Source of the DNA: Pseudomonadota bacterium
GTDB lineage: Bacteria > Pseudomonadota > Gammaproteobacteria > Pseudomonadales > Halieaceae
Assembly (NCBI GenBank): GCA_030591305.1
Contig: JAUVBI010000040.1
Location: forward strand, 1 to 16,244
DNA length: 16,244 nt
Reading direction: 5' to 3'
Under the pieces are notes generated by a model, which ran no database searches, was not told the DNA's origin, and worked only from the letters and a program-made list of their open reading frames with translations. Numbering within the stretch: the stretch's first letter is position 1; each line of letters starts with the position of its first letter. This document shows, piece by piece, positions 1 through 7,657 of this stretch. The position numbers and the translations under genes are program-made.

Positions 1-1
1 G

Positions 2-487
2 GGCAAGGCCGAGCACATATTGGCCCCGGGTGATATTCCTGTTGTGCAGGCCGACCGGGGAGGGCAGGTGACCTATCACGGCCCGGGTCAGTGGGTGCTC
101 TACCTGCTGGTAGACCTGCGGCGACACGCGCTGGGGGTGCGGGATCTGGTCGACCTTATTGAAAACAGCCTGATTCAATTTCTCGCGGAGTACTGCATAA
201 GTGCGGCGGCAAGACCGGATGCGCCTGGCGTCTACGTCGCCGGTGATAAAATAGCCGCGCTGGGTTTACGGGTACGCAAGGGTTGTAGTTACCACGGCCT
301 CGCGCTCAACGTCGATCTGGATCTGGAGCCCTTCCAGCGTATTAATCCCTGCGGCCATGAGGGCCTTCAGGTGACTTCAATGAAAAAATGCCTGCCAGGG
401 CAGCAGGTGCTGGATATGGATATCATTGGCCAGCGCCTGGCCTGTATTGTCACTGAACGCCTGGGCTTAGCACTGCGCTCCCTGTAG
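2..487 (+). CDS. lipB: Octanoyltransferase LipB (5' partial)
   Basis: LipB moves octanoyl groups from octanoyl-ACP to the lipoyl domains of the 2-oxoacid dehydrogenases and the glycine cleavage H protein, the first step of de novo protein lipoylation in the cytosol. The reading frame is open from base 2 with no start of its own. It begins inside the conserved [27 protein letters not shown] block, so roughly the first 50-60 residues lie outside the window. A TTG at 20 is internal. The two catalytic residues known for the family are visible: Lys in [10 protein letters not shown] (codon 248-250) and Cys in INPCG (codon 350-352). [12 protein letters not shown] is also typical. The C-terminus is complete. 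prfC follows after 36 nt on the same strand. Identification is very safe. Confidence 0.96.
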   Translation, partial: GKAEHILAPGDIPVVQADRGGQVTYHGPGQWVLYLLVDLRRHALGVRDLVDLIENSLIQFLAEYCISAAARPDAPGVYVAGDKIAALGLRVRKGCSYHGLALNVDLDLEPFQRINPCGHEGLQVTSMKKCLPGQQVLDMDIIGQRLACIVTERLGLALRSL

Positions 488-523
488 AAAGCGCGTATAC
501 TCCGCACTTTTTCGGAAAACCAC

Positions 524-2101
524 ATGTCGGACTTGGACTCTGCTATCAATTCGCGCCGCACCTTCGCGATCATCTCCCACCCGGATGCGGGTAAAACCAC
601 GATTACTGAGAAGTTGTTGTTGCTGGGCAGCGCCATACAGGTTGCCGGCACGGTGAAAGGCAAAAAAGGCCCGAAAGCCACTTCTGACTGGATGAGCCTG
701 GAGCAGGAACGGGGCATTTCGGTGACCTCCTCGGTGATGCAGTTTCCCTACCGTGATCGCGTGGTCAACCTGCTGGATACACCGGGTCATGAGGATTTCT
801 CCGAGGACACCTACCGCACCCTGACCGCAGTTGATTCCGCCCTGATGATTATTGACGGGGCCAAGGGTGTAGAGGCGCGAACCATCAAGTTGATGAATGT
901 CTGCCGCCTGCGTGACACACCCATTTTCAGCTTTGTGAATAAAATGGACCGCGATATTCGTGACCCCATTGAGCTGCTGGATGAAATTGAGGCGGTGCTG
1001 GATATTAAGGGTGCGCCCATCAACTGGCCGATTGGCATGGGTAAGGACTTCAGGGGTGTCTATAACCTCTACACCGATGTGATCCATAAGTTCATCCTGG
1101 GCATGGGGGCTGTACTGTACGATGATGAGCGCATAGAGGGACTGGACAGTGACGCGGCCCGAGCCCTGCTGGACGATGAGTATGATGACTTTGTGGAGGA
1201 GATTGAACTGGTGCGCGGCGCCAGCCACGAGTTTGACCTGGATGCATTTCTGGCGGGCAAATTGAGCCCTGTTTTCTTTGGCACCGCCCTGGGCAATTTC
1301 GGTGTGCGGGAAATGCTGGATGATTTTGTCTGCTGGGCTCCCACGCCACTGGATCGAGAAACAACCACCCGGGTAGTCGCTGCCAGAGAGGAAAAGTTCA
1401 CTGGCTTTGTGTTCAAGATACAGGCCAATATGGACCCCCGGCACCGGGATCGTATCGCTTTTATGCGCATCTGTTCCGGGCGCTACTCCAAGGGTATGAA
1501 AATGCGCCATGTGCGCCTGGCAAAGGATGTCAAAATAGCTGACGCGGTGACCTTCAAGGCCGGGGAGCGCGAATTGGTGGAAGAGGCCGTCTCAGGCGAC
1601 ATTATTGGCTTGCACAATCACGGCACTATCCAGATAGGTGATACCTTTACCGTGGGGGAGGAAGTACAGTTCACCGGTATTCCACACTTTGCCCCGGAAC
1701 TGTTTCGCCGCATCCGTTTGTCGGATCCGATGAAGTCCAAGCAGTTACAAAAAGGCTTGCAGCAATTGTCCGAGGAGGGTTCAACGCAGGTGTTCTCGCC
1801 ACTCAATTCCCCCGACCTGATTGTCGGTGCGGTGGGGCAGTTGCAGTTTGACGTGGTGGTGTACCGGCTGAGGGACGAATACAAGGTAGATGCCCACTAC
1901 GAGCCGGTGAATGTTTACACCGCCCGTTGGATAGGCTGTGATGACCCCCGTAAGCTGGAAGAGTTTCGCAAGAAAGCCGCCGAGCACTTGTCCATTGATG
2001 GCGGTGGCCACCTGACTTATCTGGCACCGACGCGGGTCAATCTATCGCTGATGGAAGAGCGCTGGCCCGAACTGGAGTTCAGGTCAACGCGGGAACACTA
2101 G
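524..2101 (+). CDS. prfC: Peptide chain release factor 3 (RF3)
   Basis: RF3 is the translational GTPase that releases RF1/RF2 from the ribosome after termination. The 525-residue protein has close to the usual family length. The GTPase signatures are in order: G1 SHPDAGKT at 18-25, the switch I region RGISVT at 63-67, G3 DTPGH at 85-89 and G4 NKMD at 139-142. The RF3-specific [13 protein letters not shown] stretch follows near residue 250. EF-Tu-like domain 2 and the C-terminal domain ([25 protein letters not shown]) come after it. ATG 524 fits the family N-terminus ([26 protein letters not shown]), with a GGA about 8 nt upstream. A TATACT at 496-501 could be a -10 element, but I see no good -35, so cotranscription with lipB is equally possible. 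Its stop overlaps the stop of the convergent peroxidase gene. Confidence 0.97.
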   Translation: MSDLDSAINSRRTFAIISHPDAGKTTITEKLLLLGSAIQVAGTVKGKKGPKATSDWMSLEQERGISVTSSVMQFPYRDRVVNLLDTPGHEDFSEDTYRTLTAVDSALMIIDGAKGVEARTIKLMNVCRLRDTPIFSFVNKMDRDIRDPIELLDEIEAVLDIKGAPINWPIGMGKDFRGVYNLYTDVIHKFILGMGAVLYDDERIEGLDSDAARALLDDEYDDFVEEIELVRGASHEFDLDAFLAGKLSPVFFGTALGNFGVREMLDDFVCWAPTPLDRETTTRVVAAREEKFTGFVFKIQANMDPRHRDRIAFMRICSGRYSKGMKMRHVRLAKDVKIADAVTFKAGERELVEEAVSGDIIGLHNHGTIQIGDTFTVGEEVQFTGIPHFAPELFRRIRLSDPMKSKQLQKGLQQLSEEGSTQVFSPLNSPDLIVGAVGQLQFDVVVYRLRDEYKVDAHYEPVNVYTARWIGCDDPRKLEEFRKKAAEHLSIDGGGHLTYLAPTRVNLSLMEERWPELEFRSTREH

Positions 2102-2583
2102 GCCAGAAGTTTTTCAATGTCTTTGGCGATAGCTGCTGGCTTGGTCGTTGAAGAATAGCGCTTTAATACCTGGCCGGAAGAATCCACCAGAAACTTGGTG
2201 AAATTCCATTTGATAGCCTTGGAACCCAGGGCGCCGGGTGCCTCTTTCTTCAGGTGCTGGTAGAGGGGGGCGGCGGCGTCACCATTGACGTCAATCTTGC
2301 CGAATATGGGAAAGCTCACGCCATAATTGAGTTGGCAAAATTCGGTAATTTCATCATTGCTGCCTGGATCCTGCTTGCCAAACTGGTTACAGGGAAAGCC
2401 GAGTACTTCCAGGCCCTGGTCTTTGTATTTTTCATACAGGGTTTCCAGGCCTGCAAACTGGGGAGTAAAGCCACACTTGGAGGCTGTGTTGACCACCAGT
2501 AGTACCTTGTCCTGATAGTCACTCAATGCCTTGTCTTTACCCGTCGTGGTCTGGCAGATGAAATCGAATACGCTGGTAGTCAT
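2098..2583 (-). CDS. Glutathione peroxidase family protein (Cys type, BtuE-like)
   Basis: A thiol peroxidase of the GPx fold that reduces hydrogen peroxide and organic hydroperoxides in the cytosol. Bacterial members mostly use thioredoxin or glutathione as reductant. From ATG 2583 the protein has 161 residues, normal for the family. Visible motifs are NTASKCGFT with the peroxidatic Cys37, [10 protein letters not shown] with Gln71, and KWNFTKFL with Trp126-Asn127, giving the full catalytic tetrad. The active site uses Cys, not selenocysteine. Cys83 ([10 protein letters not shown]) aligns roughly with the resolving Cys of thioredoxin-dependent GPx proteins. ATG 2583 is preceded by AGAGGA at a suitable distance; a longer in-frame extension up to 2646 lacks family similarity and is not used. 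It converges on prfC, sharing CTAG at 2098-2101, and diverges from the MATE gene. Confidence 0.94.
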   Translation of the reverse strand: MTTSVFDFICQTTTGKDKALSDYQDKVLLVVNTASKCGFTPQFAGLETLYEKYKDQGLEVLGFPCNQFGKQDPGSNDEITEFCQLNYGVSFPIFGKIDVNGDAAAPLYQHLKKEAPGALGSKAIKWNFTKFLVDSSGQVLKRYSSTTKPAAIAKDIEKLLA

Positions 2584-2698
2584 GATAAATCCTCTATGGT
2601 CACAAAAAGAGCAGGGCTGAGCTTGATTGAAAATGCATTCTCGCACATGGTAGGTGCTGACGAAAGATAGTGGAAATTAGGGGAGGGTGCGATAACAG

Positions 2699-4057
2699 AT
2701 GAGTGCAGCGGTATTCACCACGGGATCGACCATGCGCCACGTATTGTTGATGACCGGTGCCAGTGCGACAGGCTTGGTGGCAATGTTTGGTGTAGACATG
2801 GTGGATATGTTTTTCCTCACGTTGTTGGGCGAGCAGGAACTGGCAGCGGCAGTCGGTTTTTCCGGCACCCTGTTGTTTTTCCTGGTGGCCGTCAGCATCG
2901 GATTACAAATTGCCATGGGCGCACTGGTGGCCAGATCGGAGGGAGCCCGGCGGCGTGATCTGGCGGGGCGTTACTGTTCGAGTTCGCTCATCTTCAATAC
3001 CCTGGTGTCAGTTATTATCTGCGCAGTCGCCTGGTTTTTCCTGCGCGACTTGTTGGCGGTGCTGGGTGCCAGAGGCCTGACGCTGGATTACGCCACCTCC
3101 TACGCACGCATTTTGTTGCCCAGCATGCCCGTGATGGTGTTGGGCATGAGTGCTGCCGCCGGGGTCCGTGCAGTGGGTGACGCCCGTCGCTCCATGTGGG
3201 CCACCCTGATTGGTTCTGCGGTTAATGCGCTGCTTGACCCCCTCTTTATCTTTGTTTTCGCCTGGGGCCTGGAGGGTGCCGCCTGGGCCTCGGTGGTCTC
3301 GCGCGTCGCTGTTTTAATCGTTGCCTGGCACGCACTTTTCTCGGTGCATAAGTTACCCAAAAAACTGACAGTCACTGAGTTTTTGCAGGATCTTCGAGCC
3401 ATATTGCAAATTGCGATACCGGCGGTTTTGACCAATCTTGCTACCCCCATAGGCGCCAGTTTTGTATTGATCAGCATGGCACAATTTGGCGATGGGGCGG
3501 TGGCGGGTGCCGCTATTATGGGCAGAATATCACCACTGGCCTTCGCCGCGGTGTTTGCCCTGTCCGGTGCGGTGGGGCCCATTATTGGCCAGAATGCCGG
3601 GGCTGGTCTTTACGATCGGGTTCGCTCTACTGTATTGAACGCCATTTCTTTTGGTGTGGTATATGTTCTGTCGGTGTGGTTGCTGCTGTGGTGGGCTGCC
3701 GATTTTATTGTTCTGGCATTTTCTGCCAGCCCGGAGGCGGCGCAGTTGATTGTGTTCTACTGCCACTGGTTGGTGCCAGCCTTTTTGTTCAACGGTACTT
3801 TATTTATTTCTAATGCGAGTTTTAACAATCTTCACTATCCACACTGGGCTACCATGTTTAACTTTAGCAAGATGGCCCTGGGTACCATTCCTGCTGTTTA
3901 TCTGGGTGCCCTGTGGTATGGACCCCGGGGGGTGATGGCGGGGGAGGCGGTGAGTGCCGTCGTGTTTGGCGTGCTGGCACTGTTCGCTGTGCTCAAGCTG
4001 ATTGGGCGTCTGGGGACGAATTACACCGAGATTGGCCAGAACAGTACCCGTTCTTGA
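2699..4057 (+). CDS. MATE family efflux transporter
   Basis: A 452-residue inner-membrane protein of the MATE (NorM/DinF-like) family, which exports cationic drugs, metabolites or other organic compounds in exchange for Na+ or H+. The sequence is hydrophobic throughout, fitting the usual 12 membrane segments in two six-helix halves. Family blocks are visible: VDMVDMFFLTLLG at 32-44 in helix 1, PSMPVMVLGMSAAAGVRAVGD at 141-161 and NALLDPLFIF at 176-185 in the first half, and GRISPLAFAAVFALSGAVGPIIGQNAGAG at 275-303 in the second. ATG 2699 has GGGAGGG about 11 nt upstream; Met12 is a possible alternative start. It is divergent from the peroxidase gene, with 115 nt between the two starts. The substrate cannot be read from the sequence. 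Confidence 0.93.
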   Translation: MSAAVFTTGSTMRHVLLMTGASATGLVAMFGVDMVDMFFLTLLGEQELAAAVGFSGTLLFFLVAVSIGLQIAMGALVARSEGARRRDLAGRYCSSSLIFNTLVSVIICAVAWFFLRDLLAVLGARGLTLDYATSYARILLPSMPVMVLGMSAAAGVRAVGDARRSMWATLIGSAVNALLDPLFIFVFAWGLEGAAWASVVSRVAVLIVAWHALFSVHKLPKKLTVTEFLQDLRAILQIAIPAVLTNLATPIGASFVLISMAQFGDGAVAGAAIMGRISPLAFAAVFALSGAVGPIIGQNAGAGLYDRVRSTVLNAISFGVVYVLSVWLLLWWAADFIVLAFSASPEAAQLIVFYCHWLVPAFLFNGTLFISNASFNNLHYPHWATMFNFSKMALGTIPAVYLGALWYGPRGVMAGEAVSAVVFGVLALFAVLKLIGRLGTNYTEIGQNSTRS

Positions 4058-4076
4058 TCGGGTGTTCTAATTGCTG

Positions 4077-4448
4077 TTACTCACCGGGCATGCTGCGGTG
4101 TTCAGTCAGTGCCCGGTGCAGCCAAATACCGGACTCGTTGGTCTCGCCCGCACAATTGACGGTGTACTTCTTGCCCGTCCAGGAGCTCTCCGTGGCCAGG
4201 CGGTCGATAAATTGCTCCGCTGAATTCACGTAGCGCTTGCCCCTGCTGTACTTGAGGCGCAAATGGTCCGTCGCATCCGCAGAGCTCTTTTCGCTGCCAT
4301 TACGAATAAATATACAGCCGCTATCACTCACAAAGGCCAGTAAATACTGTACTTCGGCATCTGCTTCGGGTGTTAAGTCTGCCAGTGCAATCCCGCTTAG
4401 CAGGCTGTACAGGATTGCTCCAGCGACTGCGCGATGCAGTCGATGCAT
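4077..4448 (-). CDS. Small exported DUF5329-type protein, function unknown
   Basis: A 123-residue protein with a signal peptide: basic MHRLHR, a hydrophobic core to about residue 20, then ALA-D with likely cleavage after residue 23. The mature part reads E-x-x-YLLAFVSDSGC-IFIRNGSE, DHLRLKYSRG, SAEQFIDRLAT-SS-TGK-YTV-C and W-L near the end. I recognise this pattern as that of DUF5329, a family of small periplasmic proteins with no known activity. Cys45 and Cys99 could form a disulfide. ATG 4448 has a strong GGAGG at 4456-4460, 7 nt upstream. Its first 17 codons overlap the 3' end of the nuclease-fold gene in another frame, so the two are probably translated from one message. It converges on the MATE gene, 19 nt away, with no clear terminator between. 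Confidence 0.82.
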   Translation of the reverse strand: MHRLHRAVAGAILYSLLSGIALADLTPEADAEVQYLLAFVSDSGCIFIRNGSEKSSADATDHLRLKYSRGKRYVNSAEQFIDRLATESSWTGKKYTVNCAGETNESGIWLHRALTEHRSMPGE

Positions 4449-5323
4449 AGGGGAACCTCCACGGTAATTAACAGGGGATTGTGATCGGACGACTGAACCT
4501 CAATGGCGCTGGCCTCCACCACGTCCAAACCGCGCAAGTACACATGGTCCAGAGGCAGGTTCCAAAATAGAGTGCGCTGGTCAGGCGCAAAGGACACTGG
4601 GGTCAGCTGGTGTTTTGCCATAAATTCATTTAAGGAGCGTGAGCGGTTACTGCTCCAGGTGTTGAAGTCGCCCGCGACAATAAGTGGGCCAATGTGGTGG
4701 CTGAGCAGAGGTTCCAGAGCCTTCACCTGGGTTTCAAAATCCACCAGGCCGACTGAAAAATTTACCGCGTGTACATTGATAACGAGCAGTCTGCGGTCCA
4801 GGCCGTCTATAGGGTATTCGGTGATATTGGTCGCTTTCGGCGTGCCCAGCCAGGGCTCCCAGGCCGTGAGGTTGCAGTGCAGGCTGGGCTCGACGGTGCT
4901 CAGGGTTAGAACGCCGGTTTCAGTTTTTCTGTTTATATAACCGGCGGCAAAAGCCTGGAACAGGTGCTGTGGCAAGGCATCGACAATTCTGGCCTGCAGC
5001 GAGGCTTCCTGTATCAATATCAGGTCACTGGCTGCGCCTAAAGTGCTCAGGTCTGCGTCCCAGCCAGCATTTTCGGACTTCTCGATATTCCAGATAAGCA
5101 CTTGCAGCTGCCGATTGAGCCCCGTCTGTGACGTGGGCAGCGGCTGGGCCAGGGCCTCACCGCAGGCCTGTGCTTCTATACTGGCATAGCCTGGAAGCGA
5201 GAAGGCTAGTAATAATGCGGCAATCAGGGGCCGTGAAAAGGACGGAATAACAGGCGAACGGCTACAACTTTTCCAGAAAGGTCTGGTACTCCAAAGTTGT
5301 AATACGCTTGCGAAACTCGGCAA
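4397..5323 (-). CDS. Exported endonuclease/exonuclease/phosphatase (EEP) family protein
   Basis: An EEP-fold (DNase I-like) metal-dependent phosphoesterase whose substrate may be nucleic acid or a phospho-lipid or sugar. Motifs in order are VLIWNIEK at 75-82, LILIQEA at 101-107 with the metal-binding Glu106, LVINVHAVNF at 180-189, IVAGDFNTW at 215-223, LDHVYLRG at 258-265 and QSSDHNPLL at 277-285. All catalytic blocks look intact. A hydrophobic segment near residues 33-45 (LIAALLLAFSLPGYA) looks like a signal peptide, so the protein is probably periplasmic. The only canonical start in frame before it is TTG 5323, with AAGGA 8 nt upstream. That start lies 62 nt inside the synthetase homologue. 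It gives an unusually long basic n-region, so the true start is uncertain (CTG or ATT nearer the segment have no ribosome site). The last 16 residues carry CxxC-x8-CxxC and lie in the overlap with the DUF5329 gene. Confidence 0.87.
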   Translation of the reverse strand: MPSFASVLQLWSTRPFWKSCSRSPVIPSFSRPLIAALLLAFSLPGYASIEAQACGEALAQPLPTSQTGLNRQLQVLIWNIEKSENAGWDADLSTLGAASDLILIQEASLQARIVDALPQHLFQAFAAGYINRKTETGVLTLSTVEPSLHCNLTAWEPWLGTPKATNITEYPIDGLDRRLLVINVHAVNFSVGLVDFETQVKALEPLLSHHIGPLIVAGDFNTWSSNRSRSLNEFMAKHQLTPVSFAPDQRTLFWNLPLDHVYLRGLDVVEASAIEVQSSDHNPLLITVEVPLCIDCIAQSLEQSCTAC

Positions 5324-6605
5324 TTTCCTGTTCCTTGGTCAGAGCATAAATACGTTGAACCTCGCTGCCGAGGTTGGCTTTGATAAACTCTGACTCACTA
5401 AATATTTTAACGGCGTCCTGTATATAGACGGGCAGTAACTCTTTCTCCTGGGAGTAGCCGTCACCACTGATGGGGTCCCCTGGATCGAGGCCTTGCTTGA
5501 TGCCCTCCAGCATGGCAGATAATAACACAGCGAACAGTAGATAGGGGTTGGCGTCGGCCCCGGCAACACGGTGCTCCAGACGCCTGGCGGCATTGTTTCC
5601 AGCGGGAATGCGAACCGCAACCGTGCGATTTTCATAACCCCAGCTGGGAAAGGTTGGGGCGTGGCATCCTGGCTGAAAGCGTCTGTAGGCGTTGAATGTA
5701 GGGGCAAATATGGCCACGGAGTCCGGCATGTAGCGCAGGCAACCGGCAATGGCGTTGCGCAGCAGGTCGGTGCCCAGGTCGCCGCCGTCATTAAAGATAT
5801 TATTGCCCTGTTCATCCAGCACGCTGCAGTGCACGTGCATGCCATTTCCGGCCTCACCCTCAAAGGGCTTGGCCATGAAGCTGGCGATTAATCCATGCTG
5901 TGCGGCGACACCCTTGATCAGGCGCTTCATCTGGATAATCTGCTTGGCGGCCAATACCGGGCTGTCCACATGCTGCATATTAATTTCGTATTGCGATGGA
6001 GCGGACTCCTTGACAATACCGTCGAAGGGCAGGTCCTGCAGTTCGCAGGCAATACGGATATCTTCAATCATTTGAAAGTGGTGGTTGAGGACATCCAGGC
6101 CGTAGGTGTTGCCGCCCACAGGGGTGCTGCCGGCTGGCGCGGGGCAGGTGTGTTGTGGCGTGCTCTGGTCCCAGGTCACCAGGCTGAACTCGAGTTCAGC
6201 CGCCACCACGGGCTTCCATCCGGTCTCCTGGAACCGTGCGACCACTTGTTTCAGCACATGGCGAGGGTCGCCCATATAGGGCGAGCCGTCGGCATCGAAC
6301 ATGGAGAGCATAATCTGGCCGTGCTGGCCGTTGGCGGCCCAGGGAGTGGGTAGCAGGGAGCCCTCTACCGGGCGGCAGATGCCATCGGCATCGCCAGACG
6401 CAAATACCAGCTCCTCAACATCGCGCCCCCATATATCCAGGCTGAGGGCCGTTTTGGGGAGCTTGAGTTCACCCTCGAATATTTTGCTGAGTTTGTGGCG
6501 CGGCAGCCACTTGCCGCGCATGACACCATTGCAGTCCGGGAGGAGAGCTTCAATGGTGGTAATTTCTGGATGGGCTCGCAGGAACCAATCGGCTTCGACC
6601 GACAT
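5262..6605 (-). CDS. Glutamine synthetase family protein, probable gamma-glutamylpolyamine synthetase (PuuA-like)
   Basis: A glutamine synthetase-fold ligase of 447 residues, probably joining glutamate to a polyamine or other amine with ATP as in the Puu/Pau pathways, rather than the nitrogen-assimilating GlnA. Evidence is the PuuA-type block NAYRRFQPGCHAPTFPSWGYENR at about 305-327 and a length below GlnA. The active-site residues are present: Glu137 and Glu139 (AAELEF), Glu200 and Glu207 (KESAPSQYEI), His257 (GMHVH), Arg327 and Arg332 (NRTVAVR), Glu344 and Arg346 (RLEHR). I chose ATG 6605, with GGTG about 6 nt upstream; an in-frame GTG at 6614 adds three residues and cannot be excluded. A LuxR-type gene lies upstream, with a probable promoter between. 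The last 62 nt overlap the EEP gene. No other polyamine-pathway gene is in the window, so the substrate is inferred. Confidence 0.9.
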   Translation of the reverse strand: MSVEADWFLRAHPEITTIEALLPDCNGVMRGKWLPRHKLSKIFEGELKLPKTALSLDIWGRDVEELVFASGDADGICRPVEGSLLPTPWAANGQHGQIMLSMFDADGSPYMGDPRHVLKQVVARFQETGWKPVVAAELEFSLVTWDQSTPQHTCPAPAGSTPVGGNTYGLDVLNHHFQMIEDIRIACELQDLPFDGIVKESAPSQYEINMQHVDSPVLAAKQIIQMKRLIKGVAAQHGLIASFMAKPFEGEAGNGMHVHCSVLDEQGNNIFNDGGDLGTDLLRNAIAGCLRYMPDSVAIFAPTFNAYRRFQPGCHAPTFPSWGYENRTVAVRIPAGNNAARRLEHRVAGADANPYLLFAVLLSAMLEGIKQGLDPGDPISGDGYSQEKELLPVYIQDAVKIFSESEFIKANLGSEVQRIYALTKEQEIAEFRKRITTLEYQTFLEKL

Positions 6606-6638
6606 GTTTGTCACCGTACCCTATACCCGTAAAGCAGC

Positions 6639-6667
6639 ACTATCATGATTTTCGACCCCAAGCTCAA
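6639..6667 (-). promoter_or_regulatory. Probable sigma70 promoter of the glutamine synthetase homologue
   Basis: On the minus strand TTGAGC (6667-6662) and GATAGT (6644-6639) are separated by exactly 17 nt, each matching four of six consensus bases. Transcription would start near 6632, about 27 nt before the ATG at 6605. The match is moderate, and the call is an inference. Confidence 0.45.
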
Positions 6668-6675
6668 TACCCCAA
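6655..6675. repeat. Pair of 7-nt direct repeats flanking the -35 element
   Basis: ACCCCAA occurs at 6655-6661 and again at 6669-6675 (TTGGGGT on the minus strand), separated by 7 nt. The predicted -35 hexamer of the synthetase homologue lies at 6662-6667, between the copies. The second copy runs into a dyad CCCCA-AC-TGGGG at 6670-6681. This arrangement suits an operator, possibly for the adjacent LuxR-type regulator; no binding site of this form is known to me. Confidence 0.4.
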
Positions 6676-6709
6676 CTGGGGCAAGCCTTGAAAGCCGCAA
6701 CGGCCCTGT

Positions 6710-7555
6710 CTACTGTGGCCCCATATATATAGCCAGGGGGTCGGCACCAGCAGCTTCCCCCATGCAGGACATGGCGTTGATAAACAGGGAAAACAAATCG
6801 GTCTGGGAACTGACGTCCAGTTTGCGATAGATGCTTTTGCGATGGCGGCGAATGGTCTCCAGTGCAATGCCCAGCCGTTCTGCCGAGACACTGGTTCCGT
6901 AGCCCCGCAGCATGAGCTCCAGCACATCTTTTTCACGGGGTGACAGCATTGATGAGCCAAAGGTCTGGAACGCGAGATCAATTTGGTGGTCTATGCCGGG
7001 TTGGATGAGATAGGTGGTGGAGAAATTACCGTGCTCGCTGTGTGATTTGAGAAGCTCTGAAACAGGCTCAGCCAATAGATAGAGTCGCTCATATTCCTTG
7101 TCACTAAAGGGGCCGTGTTTAGGCAGACGCATCATGCTGAAGTTAATGACATTGCCCGCATGCAACTTGGCAAGGTACATAGCCTCGTCCACGGTGCCGG
7201 TGTCGGCGTAGTAGTTACGGTAGTAATCAGATTGCTCCAGATTTTCCACGCTGGCCCGGGACAAACGATAAATTTTGGCGCGGGGCCTGTCCATTGAGGT
7301 CTGGAAGAACGGGTCTTCCCTGAAGGGCCCTTCCAGATAGCTGTCAACTTGTGAGGCCACCGCCTCTTTTGGAATTTCGTGATAGAGCACGCGCGGGGGC
7401 AGGTCAATGTGGTACAGCCAGAACTGTGGGTAGTCGATTTTTACCTGACCGTTTATAGCCGCCGTCAGGGCGGCAAAAAATTGATCTGTACCCAGGGCTC
7501 CGATGGCCCGGGAGAGATCTCTGTTCCACTTACTCAGTTGGTCTTTTTCGCTCAT
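6710..7555 (-). CDS. LuxR-type HTH transcriptional regulator
   Basis: A DNA-binding regulator of 281 residues from ATG 7555. The C-terminal LuxR/FixJ helix-turn-helix spans about 203-262: LSPREKDVLELMLRGYGTSVSAERLGIALETIRRHRKSIYRKL. The N-terminal 180 residues are probably a sensor domain that I cannot assign. They contain an EDPFF stretch loosely like the DP of autoinducer-binding domains, but I do not see the other conserved ligand residues, and there is no luxI gene nearby. There is no receiver Asp pattern. In-frame ATG 7594 and TTG 7621 upstream lack a ribosome site. ATG 7555 has GGA 5 nt upstream and lies just downstream of a -10-like TATAAA, so I prefer it. The gene sits directly upstream of the PuuA-like gene, suggesting it controls that gene in response to a small molecule. 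Confidence 0.88.
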   Translation of the reverse strand: MSEKDQLSKWNRDLSRAIGALGTDQFFAALTAAINGQVKIDYPQFWLYHIDLPPRVLYHEIPKEAVASQVDSYLEGPFREDPFFQTSMDRPRAKIYRLSRASVENLEQSDYYRNYYADTGTVDEAMYLAKLHAGNVINFSMMRLPKHGPFSDKEYERLYLLAEPVSELLKSHSEHGNFSTTYLIQPGIDHQIDLAFQTFGSSMLSPREKDVLELMLRGYGTSVSAERLGIALETIRRHRKSIYRKLDVSSQTDLFSLFINAMSCMGEAAGADPLAIYMGPQ

Positions 7556-7568
7556 CCGATTCCAAAGT

Positions 7569-7585
7569 AAATACGTACTTTTATA
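7569..7585 (-). promoter_or_regulatory. Possible -10 element and near-palindrome before the LuxR-type gene
   Basis: On the minus strand TATAAA (7585-7580) lies 25-30 nt before the ATG at 7555. It is followed directly by AAGTACGTATTT (7580-7569), a 12-nt near-palindrome with a TACGTA core and one mismatched pair. I see no good -35 hexamer, so an activator-dependent promoter or an autoregulatory operator at the start point is possible. This is weak evidence. Confidence 0.3.
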
Positions 7586-7657
7586 GTGTCCCATATTGGG
7601 CAGGGCGGAAACGCTTGTCAAATTCTGGGTGACAATTTTGCAATAAGAGCTGCCAGT

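Noticed and set aside
467..1510. Long minus-strand ORF (347 codons) opposite prfC
   Set aside because: It lies fully antisense to a well-supported RF3 gene, its translation resembles no family I know, and it is rich in His, Gln and Ile as expected from the reverse frame of a GC-rich gene.
2471..2475. Possible selenocysteine glutathione peroxidase
   Set aside because: The peroxidatic position in NTASKCGFT is encoded by a Cys codon, with no in-frame TGA, so no selenoprotein is needed.
4046..4063. Hairpin ACCCG/CGGGT at the end of the MATE gene as a bidirectional terminator
   Set aside because: The stem is only 5 bp, it lies partly in the coding sequence, and no T-run follows on either strand.
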